Source: Apium graveolens (lineage: Eukaryota; Streptophyta; Magnoliopsida; Apiales; Apiaceae). From it: a stretch of DNA of 64,000 bases. Numbering within the stretch: position 1 is the stretch's first letter; every line of letters starts with the position of its first letter. The translations under genes were made by a program, and so were the position numbers. The notes beneath the pieces were generated by a model. The model was not told the origin of the DNA and searched no databases. It saw only the letters and a program-made list of their open reading frames with translations. This document shows, piece after piece, positions 1 to 12,854 of the stretch. The stretch covers positions 23,429,884 through 23,493,883 of the forward strand of contig NC_133648.1 in assembly GCF_009905375.1 (NCBI RefSeq), read 5' to 3'.

Positions 1-1009
1 TGTACTAAGTGCTGATAAGCCTCACTTACCAAAAGAAAAAGAAAAGAAATAAAAATCAGGTACTCCTTTGAGATCTAGAGTAAAAATGTGGAAGGGAAGA
101 ACCAAGTGCATTGCTGGTATTAAGTTATATGCATTAGAAAAGTAAAATAAATATTTTCTTGGTGACTTTTCACACTCTATGATTACTGGAGAAATACTCT
201 GATAATAACATAAATTCTGATAAGCAGTCGTGACTCACTTACATTGAGAAGCCACTGTAAAATGGAATTTCAAAAGATGCATAAAATGAGCACAAAACAG
301 TTGAGGTGGACTCATGCATGAACTTATTCTATAGTAGACTTCAGAATAATGACAGATTTTGAGCAAAGTTCTTAGTTATGCCTTATTTCTAAGATGTACT
401 AAAGTGAATTGGACTTTAATCTTGATCTGATATTTAGCTTACTACACACACATACACTCCATATGAATAATGAAAATTACTGTGGTGATAAATGTTATTT
501 TAGATGAATAGGTTAAATGTCAGTTGCATAAATTTTGAGGACAAGTTATGATGGAAATTCTGATGATTAAGTTCTGAAGAAACGAAATCAGTATTTGTGT
601 GAAGAATTACAGAAATAGGCATTTACTTTTTGAGTTAAGGAGTCATGTTTTGATGACTGTTAAGTTCTGATATAAGTCTAAGTTCTGATATTAAATCCTG
701 ATTCTTTACTTGACTTATTTGTGGTTCAATCTGAAACAGTCATATTTAAAATCAGAATATGTTTGGGTGAGATATAAACAGTCAACATAATTTGGGTTAG
801 TGGTACTCGTATATGCACAGTAATTTTTACTTGTTTCGTGTGCTCATTAACTCATGTTTTAAGCTTCCAATGGCTGTCATTATTACTCATCGGTCTAGGG
901 AGACGAGGCTTTACTTCTATTCATTTCACATTCCCTGCATCCCTTGGTCTTCCCTTATCTATATAACTAACCAATAATCCTTCAGTAAAAATAAATTCTT
1001 TCTCAAACA
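1..1009 (+). other. Non-coding internal part of a copia-like element, AT-rich
   Basis: No open reading frame of note is seen. The stretch shares the word AAGTTCTGAT with the downstream decayed ORF (around 567, 660 and 678), so I infer it belongs to the same retroelement, whose 5' end lies off the left edge. Nothing else is recognisable. Confidence 0.4.
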
Positions 1010-2659
1010 ATGGCTTAGTTTGGTTGGTTTTACAACTATGGCACCGAAATTGTGCATATTTTTCGAAATGAAATTGATGACATTCTGAAGAATCAAGCTT
1101 CTCATCAAATTTAACTCAATGAGATCCAATCCTCAGTGGAATTGCTTCTCTCTCTTCTTTTACCTGCTGATGCCAAAAAGGAGGAGAAAGTAATTAAGTC
1201 CAAATGCAAACCTGTTAAGTCACTGAAGGGAAAGGATGATGAAAAAGATGACCAGGGAAACTATGGAATGGGTGGAGGTCATGGTCACGGTAAAGGTCTT
1301 TCATCAAGTAGAACTGGAACTACAAGTCAAAGAACAAGTTCTGATACTGGGAGAAGAATAAGTTCTGATACTGGTAAAAGGATAAGTTCTGATGAACATC
1401 TGGAACTTGATGAGGAAATTTCAAGACAGTTATGAAAGAAAATCCAGGAATGGACTTTGAGATTCTAAAGGAAGAAGAAGCCAGACTTAAGTTAGAAAAA
1501 GTCAACTCCAAATCTGAAGCTTCTGTTGTTGAAAAGAAAATTCCTAAGGCTAAAGGCATTGTGACAAAAGAAAGGATAAATCCTGAGGCAACTAAGACCA
1601 AATCACAAATGGAGATAGATCCAAGGTCCAAGGGCAAAGAAAAAGTTGGTGAACCTGTAAAGGTTTATGTGTCTGCTATGGATGAAAAATATCTGATGAA
1701 GATGCTAATCTTACTCTGATTTCAAGGAAGATTTCTCAAACAACCTCTGACATGGCTCAAGTTGTTCAGAGTTAAGATATAGTAAGTTCTGATATGACAC
1801 TGAAGCAAGCAACCTCTGACATAGCTTAAGTTGGCTTGATATCAGATAATAAGGAAAAGGAAACCTCTAACATTGCTCATATTAAACCTTCAAAGTTACT
1901 CCTACCAGGATTCACCAAAGCTAAACAGACTCAACCTTTGAAGACTGCAACAAGTGGTTTTGAAGAAAGAGTGGTTACAGGAAAAGAAGCAAGATATAAA
2001 TCTAGATTGGGTAGTGCTGATGAAAGAAGAATACAGAACACAACCAATGATCCAACTTCTTTAAGTGAACCAGGTGTTGGAGCAACTCCTGAAAGATTGA
2101 ATCATCTTGAATCTGTACAGATGGTTTACCATACCTTCTTGAAAGAACACATCTTGTTATATTTTATGACCGATGGAAGGGTATACCATATTAGACAGAA
2201 TGTTATACCACAGAAGTATTATGAGGAACTAGAACGTGTTCTATTCTTACTTCAAGTGAAGAACAGATTAATAGATGGTGCTGCAAATAATTTGAAGACT
2301 CAAATTCAGAGATAGAAGAAGCTTTATTCTGTGAAGTCTGACAACACATACTGTCCCAAGTACAGAGATCACAAGGGTGATATTGTCGAGATGAAGCCTA
2401 ACTCTGCTAAAATTATCTGGGTTATAAAGCTGTGGAATTCAATCTTGAGTCTGAGAAGGTATATTTGATCATACTAGATCAGGACATAAGAAAAGCTAGA
2501 ATAAATGATCTCAGGGCTGCTATCTTTCAAATTGGTGAAGATACAGTTGAATTGAAGAATGCTAAAAGGAGGATGATTGATGAACTTAAGTATGCTGAGA
2601 GATGTTTATTAAAGAACTATCTCAGAACAACTCCTGACATCAAAGAGATCAGTAATTGA
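1010..2659 (+). pseudogene. Decayed ORF upstream of a copia-like 3' LTR (unrecognised, possibly an extra ORF after pol)
   Basis: A reading frame opens with ATG at 1010 and runs to 1435, with a TAG at codon 3 and a TAA about 100 bases on. It continues in other frames at 1432-1719, 1836-2315 and 2432-2659, so at least three frameshifts and several stops separate the blocks. The product would be lysine- and serine-rich at first, with a repeated ISSDTG-type motif (about 1335-1400) and a glycine/histidine-rich patch. A more ordered block follows (2090-2310) containing FLKEHILLYFMTDGRVYHIR, then a charged, probably helical end. No protease, integrase, RT or RNase H motif is present. Its position just before a purine tract and LTR suggests the extra ORF that some copia elements (for example Sireviruses) carry after pol; that placement is inference. 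Function not recognised. Confidence 0.5.
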
Positions 2660-2851
2660 AGCCAAGTCAAGATCTACAACTGCTCAAATTCTGATGTATA
2701 TACAGACTGAAGCTGTTATCAGAAGTTAAAGATGGTAAAGATACAAGGACCGTAAGTTGTAGTTATCTAGTCAAATTCTCATGCATTTGTACTTAATGTT
2801 TTTGACATCATCAAATATCAGTTAAACTTGTATATTATGCTAATTTACAAG

Positions 2852-2862
2852 TTGGGGGAGAT
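2852..2862 (+). other. Polypurine tract before the copia-like 3' LTR
   Basis: A purine-rich run (TTGGGGGAGAT) directly abuts the TGTTAG start of the LTR, the expected place for the plus-strand primer of reverse transcription. Confidence 0.7.
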
Positions 2863-3460
2863 TGTTAGATATATTTGATAATGTTAGATCTAATATGATT
2901 TGTGTTTAGTTTTCAGATCTTACTTAAACAGGACAAATCAGTACTTAACTGGAAATCAGCACTTGTACTGAAGTCAGAACTTAAGTTGTCAAAACTTAAG
3001 TTATCAGGAGATATTTATCAGAAAATAATATCAGGACTTAAGGAGACTTTCAGATAAGGAAGGTGGCTGATTAAAAGGAAAGAAGATCAAGACAAACGCA
3101 AGAAGAGATATGCATGAAGAAGGAATTCTATGAAGAATAGAATACTTGGAAGAAAAGATAACTAGTTGATATATTTTAGGAAGCAGAATTATATTCCATA
3201 TCAATTAGAGATTATCTTGTAACTATGTAGTATATAAACACAGACATAGGGTTTACAGTATATGTGTTATCATAATCAAAGTTATTATTTATTGTAACCC
3301 TAGCAGCTCTCGTGATAATTTGTTCATCACTGAGAGAGGACAGTTCCATATTGTAACAGAGTTTAATAAAGCTTGTTTTCTGTTACTTGTGTTCTTTAAT
3401 TGGATTTGATTGTGATAAACACTATATTCAACCCCCTTCTACAGTGTGTGTGACCTAACA
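2863..3460 (+). repeat. 3' LTR of a copia-like retrotransposon
   Basis: The 598-bp segment begins TGTTAG and ends CTAACA, a 6-bp inverted terminal repeat of the TG..CA type, and follows a purine tract. It carries a TATA-like motif (TATATAAA near 3231) and a likely polyadenylation region. The matching 5' LTR is not in the window, so the target-site duplication cannot be confirmed; the five bases after it are ATATA. Confidence 0.75.
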
Positions 3461-3751
3461 ATATAACATATATAGCAAGCCAAGGCCAATATAATAATTA
3501 ACAAAATAAAACATGTAGGTAAACAACATGCATATCAGTAACTGGAAGAACAAAGAAAGACCAGAAAGCGTACCAGTAACCATAGCTTTAACACAATGAA
3601 AAGAAACAGAAAAAGCAGTGGTAGTAAACAGGTACAATGTAATAAGAAAATGATCAGATAAGTCGCCAGGTCTTGCTTGAAGCCCTGACTGCTTTCGAAG
3701 AGATTTGCAATGCCTCCTCCAGGATAAAACAACTCAGGACTTGATGTTCAC
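3461..3751 (-). other. Inner part of a putative minus-strand transcription unit, left of the chromovirus
   Basis: Between the copia LTR and the chromovirus lies 290 bp of lower-copy-looking sequence. It is continuous with 16145-16330 once the chromovirus and one TTCAC duplicate are set aside. On the minus strand it reads as transcribed sequence downstream of a TATA-like box at about 16290. A hydrophobic minus-strand frame at 3535-3732 is not recognised. It could be a gene's first exon or intron, or a non-coding transcript. Confidence 0.3.
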
Positions 3752-6700
3752 TGTGGCGCCCTCCAAACACGGGTCAGAAGTTTGGGGTCCACAACACATG
3801 CAAAATATAAACCTGTATAGGAAATATTATTTGCAATGACCCTGCTTCATATAACCACAGATCACAATAGGTTAATGTATGAAAACAAGCCACACTCTTA
3901 ATTTTTATTACAACGTACCAAATCCCAACTAATTTAACTTACAATTGAAAATAAAATCATTCTTACAATCTGACTATCTCTATACCGCATGCAGCTTCTG
4001 CTAGCTCGATTCAACTCACCTGGAACCTTAGCCCGCACTTTGGACTGAGGAACTTCACTATCATCCATAATCTTTTCAACTGTAAAATATATAAAAGAAT
4101 CGCAAGGGTGAGCTAACTAGCTCAGCAAGTCATAATAGTGATAACTGAGGTTAAACAATGATCAAATGAGATGATTCAAAGGAATCGAGTTTCTTTTTTT
4201 ACTAATCATTAGAATTGGATATTCATTTTAAGTTTTAAAAACCAAGATTAGGCTGCTGATCAGTCACGCACTAACCCCGAGCAAGCACACAGCACTGCTC
4301 TAATTATTGGATCCAAGGCACACATTGGCCTAACTTGACCATTGGTATGGTCTGACCACGAATCTGGTCCACATATATAAAAACTATCCAATTCCTAAAG
4401 CAGTTCAATATGATAACAATATGATTCAATAAAACAAGATCATAATCGATGATGGTTAAACATTTGCATAAAAACGTAAGGAAACTCATGGATATCTCAA
4501 GGGTATATCAGGGTATGTATAAGAAACGGTCTTCAGTGTGTACAAGGGTCCGGTATCAGACCAGTAATGATTTTTCATGATATGATTCTTTGATGTTATT
4601 AAGAATGATTTGAATATAAAAGTTTCTATGTTTTCAAGTCATTCTCTTTTAGTGTTTGGTGTTTGGTAATTGTATCTTTGAAGAGTAGTATTATATTTGT
4701 ATGGTTTGGTGTCTGAGCATCAACAAAGAACGGTTTGCAAAGAATAAGGCTTATGGCTCAAGATCAAGAAATAATCAGGGTATAAGAATAAATAGTTTGA
4801 AGCATATGCATTATAAAACAGGAGTTATGTTTAATAATAGTAACATGTTATGAAATAGTTCGAAAACGTCGGTAATATATCTTGAAGAAAAGTTCAGAAA
4901 TATTTGCCATACAAGGCTTTACAACTATTACTGATCAACTCTGAGCCGACTCTGCTGCTCAGGTTCTAACGTCCAACCACTAGATCCCATTGGATTCGAC
5001 TTTGACACTCAGGTCTTTCTGTTGAAACTCTACTGAGCTTGCCGACTGACCACTATGTTATTTTTAGTCCATCATCCACTTTCAGGTTCCCGACTATAAC
5101 CTACAGGGTCGAAATACCCTACGTTAGACGTCTAGGTATGCTTGACATATCCTCGATACTAATTCTTACCCGACGATATTCAAATCCGACTCGTAATTAT
5201 TCATATTAGAATAACACAGAAAACAATTAGGGTTTACATTCTCGAAATCGATCCAGTGTTTATTTTCAGAAAATACGTATTCTCGTCACTTTACGAAATT
5301 AGGGATACTGTGCTTTGGTCAAAACATACAACACAACATATAATCAGGTTCGGTATAAAACATACGTATATGTATTTACTTATACTCGCTCGATGTCCCG
5401 ATAATCCTCGGATACGCTCCCGTATTTCCGTTGTTCAATTTTCCCGGAAATCAGGCAGCGTCCCCTTTGTTTATCGGACTACCCGTCGAAACAATTCGAC
5501 GTCAAATCCCAATCACAACAATCGCAACAATAATCCAATCACATACCAATTCCACAAATCCCAACCACCGATTCAAACCAATTACTTATTATTATTACTT
5601 GTATTTTATATTTTTATTCGTATTTTATGTTTCTATTTATAGGACTCAGAAATGGTTCATCACGGTCCACCGTCAGCTCGTAAAAATTCATCGCGGACGG
5701 TGACAAAATTCATTGGTTTCTGATAAATTCGGTTGTCCAAATGAAATTCACCGATAAATTAAAATAAACTTTCGCACGTAATAAATTTATTTCACTAATT
5801 ATTACTCAAATATTTCCTTCTGCAGAAACAATTACAACCAAATTAAGCTAACTGGAACTACACACGCACGCGCGTATGAGCCACCTCGCCAGAAAGGAAT
5901 CCGGCGGCTGGAGAACAGAGTTCTGGCAACAGAGCCAAGATAAAACAGCAACAGAGGGGTCACAAGAAAATATATATACGACACAGGTATATATATACAC
6001 ATCAACACAGAAACAAACCGGAGAAATCACCGGAGCTAACCGGAACGGAAACAGTAGGGGTTCACGGGGAAGAATACGGGGAGAACAGAGGAAATAATAG
6101 AAAAGAGGGGAGAAAATCATAGAGATTTGTTGAGAGAAAGAGAGAAAATCGAGATGAGAGAGACCGGAGATTGGTAAGGATAAGAACAATTATATTTATC
6201 TATTAGTTGCTCTCCTGGTTTTAATCCACCCGGATACACACCGAATTTTATCAGTCTAACGAATAATTACGGGTGAAGTTAATCCCGTAATTTGCCAAAA
6301 TAGTTTTAAAATATCATAAATAATTCGAAGCTACTAATAATAATTTTTTTTTCAATAATTTCAACTTATTCTTGAATCACGTTTTATATCCGCATTTCAT
6401 AATTAATGACCAAGCTATACTTAAAACAATTTTAAAAAAATCACGGAAATAGTCTTAAAATGTTACAAATACCCCGAAGTTTACAAAAACATAAATTTTG
6501 TAATTTTCAAATAATTTCTGAAAGGCCGTTTATACCCGCTTTTAGCAATTAAACGAATCGATACATCGGTGAAATTAATCCCGAAAATTTCTAAAATAAT
6601 TTTAAAATTCTCGAAATATTTCAAACTTAAATAAATATGAGTTTCATAATTTTTGGAAAATTCTGGAATTAAATATGGATTTTACAAATAAAAACAATCA

Positions 6701-7033
6701 GAAAATCATTTAAAGATAAATAATTAAAAATATATTGATTTCTCCATTTTATAAAATCCTAAAAATAATTATTATAATTATAAAATTATAAAAATAATTT
6801 TAGAGATATTCCAGATATTTATGCAAATAAATTTGTACTAAATCCACTTTTGAAATTAGAAATAAATCAATACAACTCCATAATTAATCCCGCGGACAAC
6901 CCGGTACACAATAAATCACACCTAGATAATAATCAAATAACACATAGCGGTCAAAACCAGTACACATATTGTATTTAATTAATACTTCCATAATGACATA
7001 TTTAAATAATTTAAAAATACACGAGTCGTTATA
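3752..7033 (-). repeat. 3' LTR of the chromovirus
   Basis: The 3,282-bp LTR matches 12855-16139 with scattered substitutions and small indels. Its plus-strand left end reads TGTGGCGCCCTCC and its right end GTCGTTATA. Open frames such as 5256-5642 and 5848-6189 recur in the other LTR but look like chance frames in low-complexity DNA. Confidence 0.9.
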
Positions 7034-7046
7034 TCCTTCCCTCCTT
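7034..7046 (-). other. Polypurine tract of the chromovirus
   Basis: On the minus strand AAGGAGGGAAGGA directly abuts the LTR start TATAACGAC. Its position fixes the element's orientation together with the primer binding site at the other LTR. Confidence 0.85.
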
Positions 7047-7049
7047 AAA

Positions 7050-10000
7050 AAGATTCTGTCCTCAGAATCTGGTTTAACTAAAATAAGTGAGGATATTTCT
7101 CAAGCATGTCTGAATCTAGTTTCCAAGTAGACTCTTCTACTTGAGGATTCAAACGTACTCACTATAGATATACACTCATTTACAAGGACTTGCATTTAAC
7201 GATCAAAAGTGTGGATCGATCATTATATATAGAATAAATTTGGACAAGAGCCCCTTTGGCTCCTAATCCATTACTTAATTCGAATCAAATACTTATCACC
7301 TTAACCCTGACACACAGACTACATTATATGTATATACTGTTGTAACAGTAATATCAACTCATAAACAACTCTATCTATATTTATCAATACCTCGAATGGT
7401 TCACTAATTCAGGACTTAACCTATCCCTTCTTCTCAAACTCATCCATTCTCTTTCAAGGTGAAACTTGTACTAACACTACTGGTCCTACTTCTATACTCA
7501 TATGTTCTCTCGATACCATTTCGCCTTCTTTCTTTGTCTACTCCGAGCTGCTACAATCAATATCACTACACTCTTGGTGTGCCGATTCAACTTAGAATTT
7601 GACAATTTTCTTTCTCCCACTGTATCTTAATAGAAATGGGGACCTACACTCGCGTCCACATGAAGCTTGGTAAAATGGCATTACAAAGCTGACATCGCTG
7701 ATAAATGATCATTCCAGTGTTTCCTTAAAACTCAAATTCTCCACATATCTTATATTTCCAGCATCACTTCCGTACTTTAACTCTCCGTTGAAGGATGATA
7801 GGCAGTGCTCATTTTCAACTTGGTTTCCAAACATTTAAACATCTTTCACTCTTTTCCATATGTTCAGGCTGAAAAGTAATCTTATAGATTCACGTATTAT
7901 CACCTTTAAGTATTTGAAATTCAGATTCCACTATTTTCAATTCGTTTATTAACTCCTCGGTGGTCTTAATTACATCCAATCCCATCTGTCGGCATAAGGC
8001 ATCTGTTATCATATGGCTTTGCTTAGGTTATTAATGGATTAATGGCATCTGTTATCATATGGCTGAGGATGTTATCAATAAATACAGTTTGCTTATCCAA
8101 ATACTTTTTATACACCATGTTCCTTAATTCCTGGTAGCCACCTGATACACTTGTCATTTCTCATAATATCATCAATGCTTGCCGTTCTCATAACTCATTT
8201 TAACCATAATCTCTGATATATTCTCAGGTCGGATCTTAAGTTAATCCTCGTGATATAACACACTTCTTAGATTAAGCCTTATAGGTAATAAATCCTCATA
8301 TGGGTTACTTATTCTTATTCATTGTTTTATCGAACTTCCGCTAATCAATACATAATCTCATAGTTTCATTTATTTTCTTCAACAATATCACTGATACATT
8401 TTACGATTCGCTTGTTGTAAAAGCACTTCTTGGTCTGCCTTATCCATTAGGCTTCCGATACTTCGCCTTAATTCTTTGGCGTGTCCAACACTTCCCAATC
8501 TATTTTGAAATTCGCTTCTTATACCTGGTTATCACTATTTTTCTTTAAATTTCCATATATCTTGGCATCTTTTCAATAACTTAAATACTTAATGTTGTGA
8601 ATTTTCCTGTGGGATCTCATTTCTTAATTCTTCTACTTGTAGCATCCAAGTGCTGGAAGAAAATCTGGAGATATCGTGATCATTTTCCTGGGTGCATAAA
8701 TTTCCTCTTACTAACTGCTAACATTGTGATCCATTATCCTATCTTGAAATCTCGTCATACTATCCATCCTTGCTCCTTTGGGATTATAACCTTTAGCTTC
8801 CAATTCCAACTTTCAAAATTCCATAGTTAATTCTTCTGGTACAGACTCTATGTTCGTTCTCTCCTTTCTGCCTATCGCTTGTCACTATTTTTTCTTTTCC
8901 TCATGAATACATACTTCCACTCTTATGGTCCGTATAGATCTTACACCTTTCTTCATACATATCATGTTTCCCAATCTTTCAAAAGAAATATTATTACTGT
9001 TAGTCCCAATTATGAATATGATACTTCTGCTCATAAGGTTTCAGTTGTCTGGGTGCATATACAATAACTTTATTGTGCCGCATCAACACACATCCCACTT
9101 CCTTATGAGAAGCATCACTATAACTACCAAATCTCCTTGATATTTTCAAAATGATAAAGCAGGTGCTATAACCATTCTTTCATTTAACTCCGTAAAACTT
9201 TGTTCACCCTTCTCTACTTCATATAAACTTCTTGTTTTTCCTGGTTAGCTTTGTCCAAGATATGGCAACTTCCAAGAAATCTTGCACAAATTTTTGATAG
9301 TAACCGACTTATAATAACACTTCTTTTTTTTGTGTGTTTCTGATTTCTTTTCATTCATAGTAACTTTAATTTCTACTGAATCCCTTTTGATCTTTTCCAC
9401 ATTGACTATTTATGCTAAAAAAAACTATACTTCATACAACTTCTTTCTTCTCTAACTTTCCAATCATCATTAAATGCTTTGCCTAGTCCTCCGTTGACTT
9501 TAAGTATCACAACTACAGCTTCTCCAAATATTCCTTAAATATTATGTCCATCAAGTTCAAATATCACTGGTATATTGGTTAATCCAAATGACAATATGAA
9601 AACAGTACTTGGTTCTGAAAATTATCTTTGATATATCCATAGGTTTAATCTTCAATTGGTGAAATACCAAGTCTTAAATCAATCTTATAAAAGTACTTTG
9701 CTTCTTGAATTTGATCAAACAAATCATTGGGTCGAGGTAATAGGTACTTGCTCTTGATAGTAAACTTGTTAAGCTTTCACTAGTCGATGCATAATCTCAT
9801 ACTTCCATTTTCTTATCAACAATTAGTACAGGTGCACCTTATAGGATATGCTAGGTCTAATCGCTTCTTCTTCAAATATCTCTTACGTCTACTTTGCTAA
9901 CTTCCTCATTTTAACTGGTGCCATTTTGGGTAAGGCTGTAGTCACTGGCTTCGTCTCAGGCGTTAAGTCAATCGCGATCTTCCTTTCTCTATCCGGAAGA

Positions 10001-10450
10001 AATTTTGATGACTCATCTAAAACATATCTTGAAATTCTTTAATTGCTATTAAATCTTCAAATTTTGTTTGCTTCTGACTTTTATGTATCCTTTAATCACC
10101 ATAATGCTCACATCTTGATCATCATAATCATTATTAACAAATTCTTTACCTTCTTTCATCTTCTGAACCTCCTCACCTTCTCATTTGGCATCTTCAGAAT
10201 TATCTTTTCATCACGACGGTCTGTCTGGTTATCACGCTTTAGTAGTCAATCCATTCCTTAAAATAATATCAAATCCTCCTATCTTCCATGATATCAATTC
10301 TGCACCACTTATTTCCAGGACTCTCAATTTCACCATTGGTACTCACTTATTTAACAATTACACGTTCTTGAATTGCTAGTCCTTTAATCACAATCTTATC
10401 AATTCAACGGGGTAATTTATCTTATCAACAAAACTTTGAGAGATAAATAA
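7050..10450 (-). pseudogene. Decayed chromovirus pol: protease/RT/RNase H/integrase/chromodomain
   Basis: Reading the minus strand from high to low coordinates, a protease-RT linker with a GFDIIL-type motif lies at about 10235-10290. RT-like text follows at 9380-9990: APVL-type and [18 protein letters not shown] motifs around 9640-9730. Integrase-like text with a KMSTAYHPST motif lies at about 7770-7840. The tail VEESTWKLDSDMLEKYPHLF at 7085-7150 is the typical end of a plant gypsy chromodomain and stops just before the purine tract. Dozens of stops and frameshifts separate these blocks, so no domain is complete. Chromodomains of this family are thought to direct integration to particular chromatin. 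Domain limits are approximate because no alignment was run. Confidence 0.75.
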
Positions 10451-12839
10451 TTAAGTTTCTCTCACATCTTTTAATACTTTAACACATAAGGTATTCACCC
10501 TAATCATCTATGTCATCACAGTTTCTCGTTCTTGGAGACGTATTCCTCATTGGAGTAGATTTCCTTGACTCTTAGTGGACCCTTTTCTGGGGCTAGTGAT
10601 TTGCAATCCTCGTCATGTGCCCGTGTTTCCTTTCCATGCATAAGAGGTAGATGGAACTTCGTCTGCTTGATTAAGGATACGTTGATTTCTGCTTGAAAAC
10701 CTCTTGCAAAGAACGACAGTACAACGAAACGACTAGAAGGATTCAAAAGTCAACAAAAATAGAGTTGAAAAGAAAGAAGAAACAAGGATTTGAATATGAA
10801 TGAGACAACCACATTGGTACTTAAGATGGCCAGTCTTTCATACCATATGGCATACAACACATGATTAGGTGGCGTCCCACCTGACTCTTCGTCATTCTGA
10901 CAAAGTGTCTCACCATAACACTATTTGTCCCAATCAGAAAGCAAAACTTGAGGGAAGCAAATAAATTTGAAAAGAATGGAATATCCTCCTTTTCGATATC
11001 ATAGAAAAGAGTTCATTTGAAAAAAGAAGTTCATACATTTTTAGGAATTGAGAAGGAATATACGCTGTAATATTGAAAACTAGAACGATACCATTGGTCA
11101 CCATCCACATTTCAATTGTATTCATCTTCCGAGTTCGTTCGATCATATCCCAATTGTGTCATATAACAACTTTAGAAAGTATGCTGAAATGCCTTCGCAA
11201 ATTAAGCATTATGGTAGATTCCTACTTGTCACGTCTTGCGTCTTTAATATCACACCCACACGGATAATACTTTAACAATTCGATCATAATGGCGTCCTAC
11301 CTGGTAACTTCGAGATTCCTCTTTTAATTTAGAATAACTATGTACCATTGGACATAACGATCCTTTTTTTAATAATATTCTGCTTTTAGAGAGGTCTGGA
11401 AATTTTTCCAATCTTCTTTGATCACGCTCCGGCTTCTGTTAAATCAATGAATTCTTCGAACTCTGCTAGTCCTAGTAATTGAATGTATAGTTACTCCGTA
11501 TGCTGATTATGTTGTAAATTTTATCAAACAATACTTGCACTTACTATTAGGAACAATCAACTTCTTCATAATCATAGATTACTTCGTTCTAGAAATTAGC
11601 AATACTAAGTCTGAAACAACATCCTTCTAAGTAATCCGGGCTTTCTAACGAGCAAGAAACTCAAGTAGTAACTTGACAACCAATGTTTAAAAAATCATTT
11701 TATTCAAAAAGGCTTTTAGAAATTTGTAAAGGAAAATCTTTTTCGAAAATTTGTTTAAAAAAATTTGGAAAATCACAAAGCTGGTTGTCCTTACTATATG
11801 AGTTGGTTGTTGTCCTTCCGACCTATAACAAGGTGCCATATTAAAGAAACAATCACATAAAAGTTCGTTCACTCCAATCTACCTTTTCTCCTTTATCATG
11901 TCCATTTGCCTTCCTTAATCGACGAAAACTTCAATCGTCATTGCATGTTATCTTATTCGTAGCTTCACATCAAAGTTCTCATACTGGTAATACTCCTGAC
12001 ATTACCGTTGCAGTAGTTAAGTAAAACAGGCTATCCAATAGTCAATAAGTCTATTTGACAGAACAAAGTTTGCTTGTATCACATCACATTACTAATTTAC
12101 ATCTTGCATTTATCATATCATCATCATTTAATTTCACAAAAATTCCAGGTTTATACTTTTCTCTCTTACTCTTTCAAAATTCATCTAGTTCATCCCATAA
12201 TTATTCACGGGTGGCTTAGTCACTAAGGCTTCTTTTTACCCGATAACAGCTATCCTCTGAAACACTTAAATCTCCTCTCTAAACTTCGTCTCACTCAAGC
12301 GCTCACCATTTACTGTAGCTCTCGAATCCATCCTCGTAGGTACAATCGCTTTATAAGACAAGTTCTAAACTGGGGGTATAGAACAGGATATAAGGTAAAC
12401 TAAAAAGATACACTCACAGCCGAATGTTTATTAAAACAAGAATAAACAGATGGAAGTTCTTAAATAGGTAATCTCGCATCAAGAGGCGGAAAATTAGCGT
12501 AAAATAGCTTAAAGAAGTGCAACCGTTATAACAGAAGGTAGTACCATTAATACAGGTGGAGGAACAAGGTACAAATCAAATCTGATAGAAGATGACGATC
12601 CTTGAACGGAAAACTCCAAACGATCAGATGATACAGGGAAGTCAGGATCTACCATGGCCGTTGTCCGGAAATCACATCGCAAGCTAAGAATCCCGAGTCA
12701 CAATACGAACCGTTCCGGAGACCTACTATACAATCGCACTCAACCTCACAACGTCTTATCTTTCTATTTCCTATTCCTAATCCTAACCCTCTACCCAATC
12801 CCGACAATCTAGGCTTGTTTCAGTGACATATAACTTGTA
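10451..12839 (-). pseudogene. Chromovirus gag and 5' untranslated region, badly decayed
   Basis: By position between the primer binding site and the protease remnant, this should hold the untranslated leader and gag on the minus strand. I see only short broken frames (for example 10516-10746 and 11687-11872), none clearly gag. A zinc knuckle could not be picked out. The assignment rests on position, not on a motif. Confidence 0.45.
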
Positions 12840-12852
12840 GCTCTGATACCAA
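12840..12852 (-). other. Primer binding site of the chromovirus (initiator Met tRNA type)
   Basis: On the minus strand TTGGTATCAGAGC lies two bases inside the 5' LTR. This is the sequence plant LTR elements use to pair with the 3' end of initiator methionine tRNA, and it shows that the element's 5' LTR is the one at 12855-16139. Confidence 0.9.
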
Positions 12853-12854
12853 CC

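Noticed and set aside
3535..3732. Membrane-protein-like minus-strand frame
   Set aside because: Hydrophobic residues come from a T-rich strand; no recognised domain and no supported start.
5256..5703. Overlapping plus-strand frames of 128 and 90 codons
   Set aside because: They lie in a chromovirus LTR, recur at 14358-14859 in the other LTR with the same low-complexity Asn/Thr/Tyr content, and match no family I know.
5848..6189. Minus-strand frame of 113 codons, also at 14950-15294
   Set aside because: It is LTR leader sequence; the hydrophobic composition comes from a CT-rich tract.
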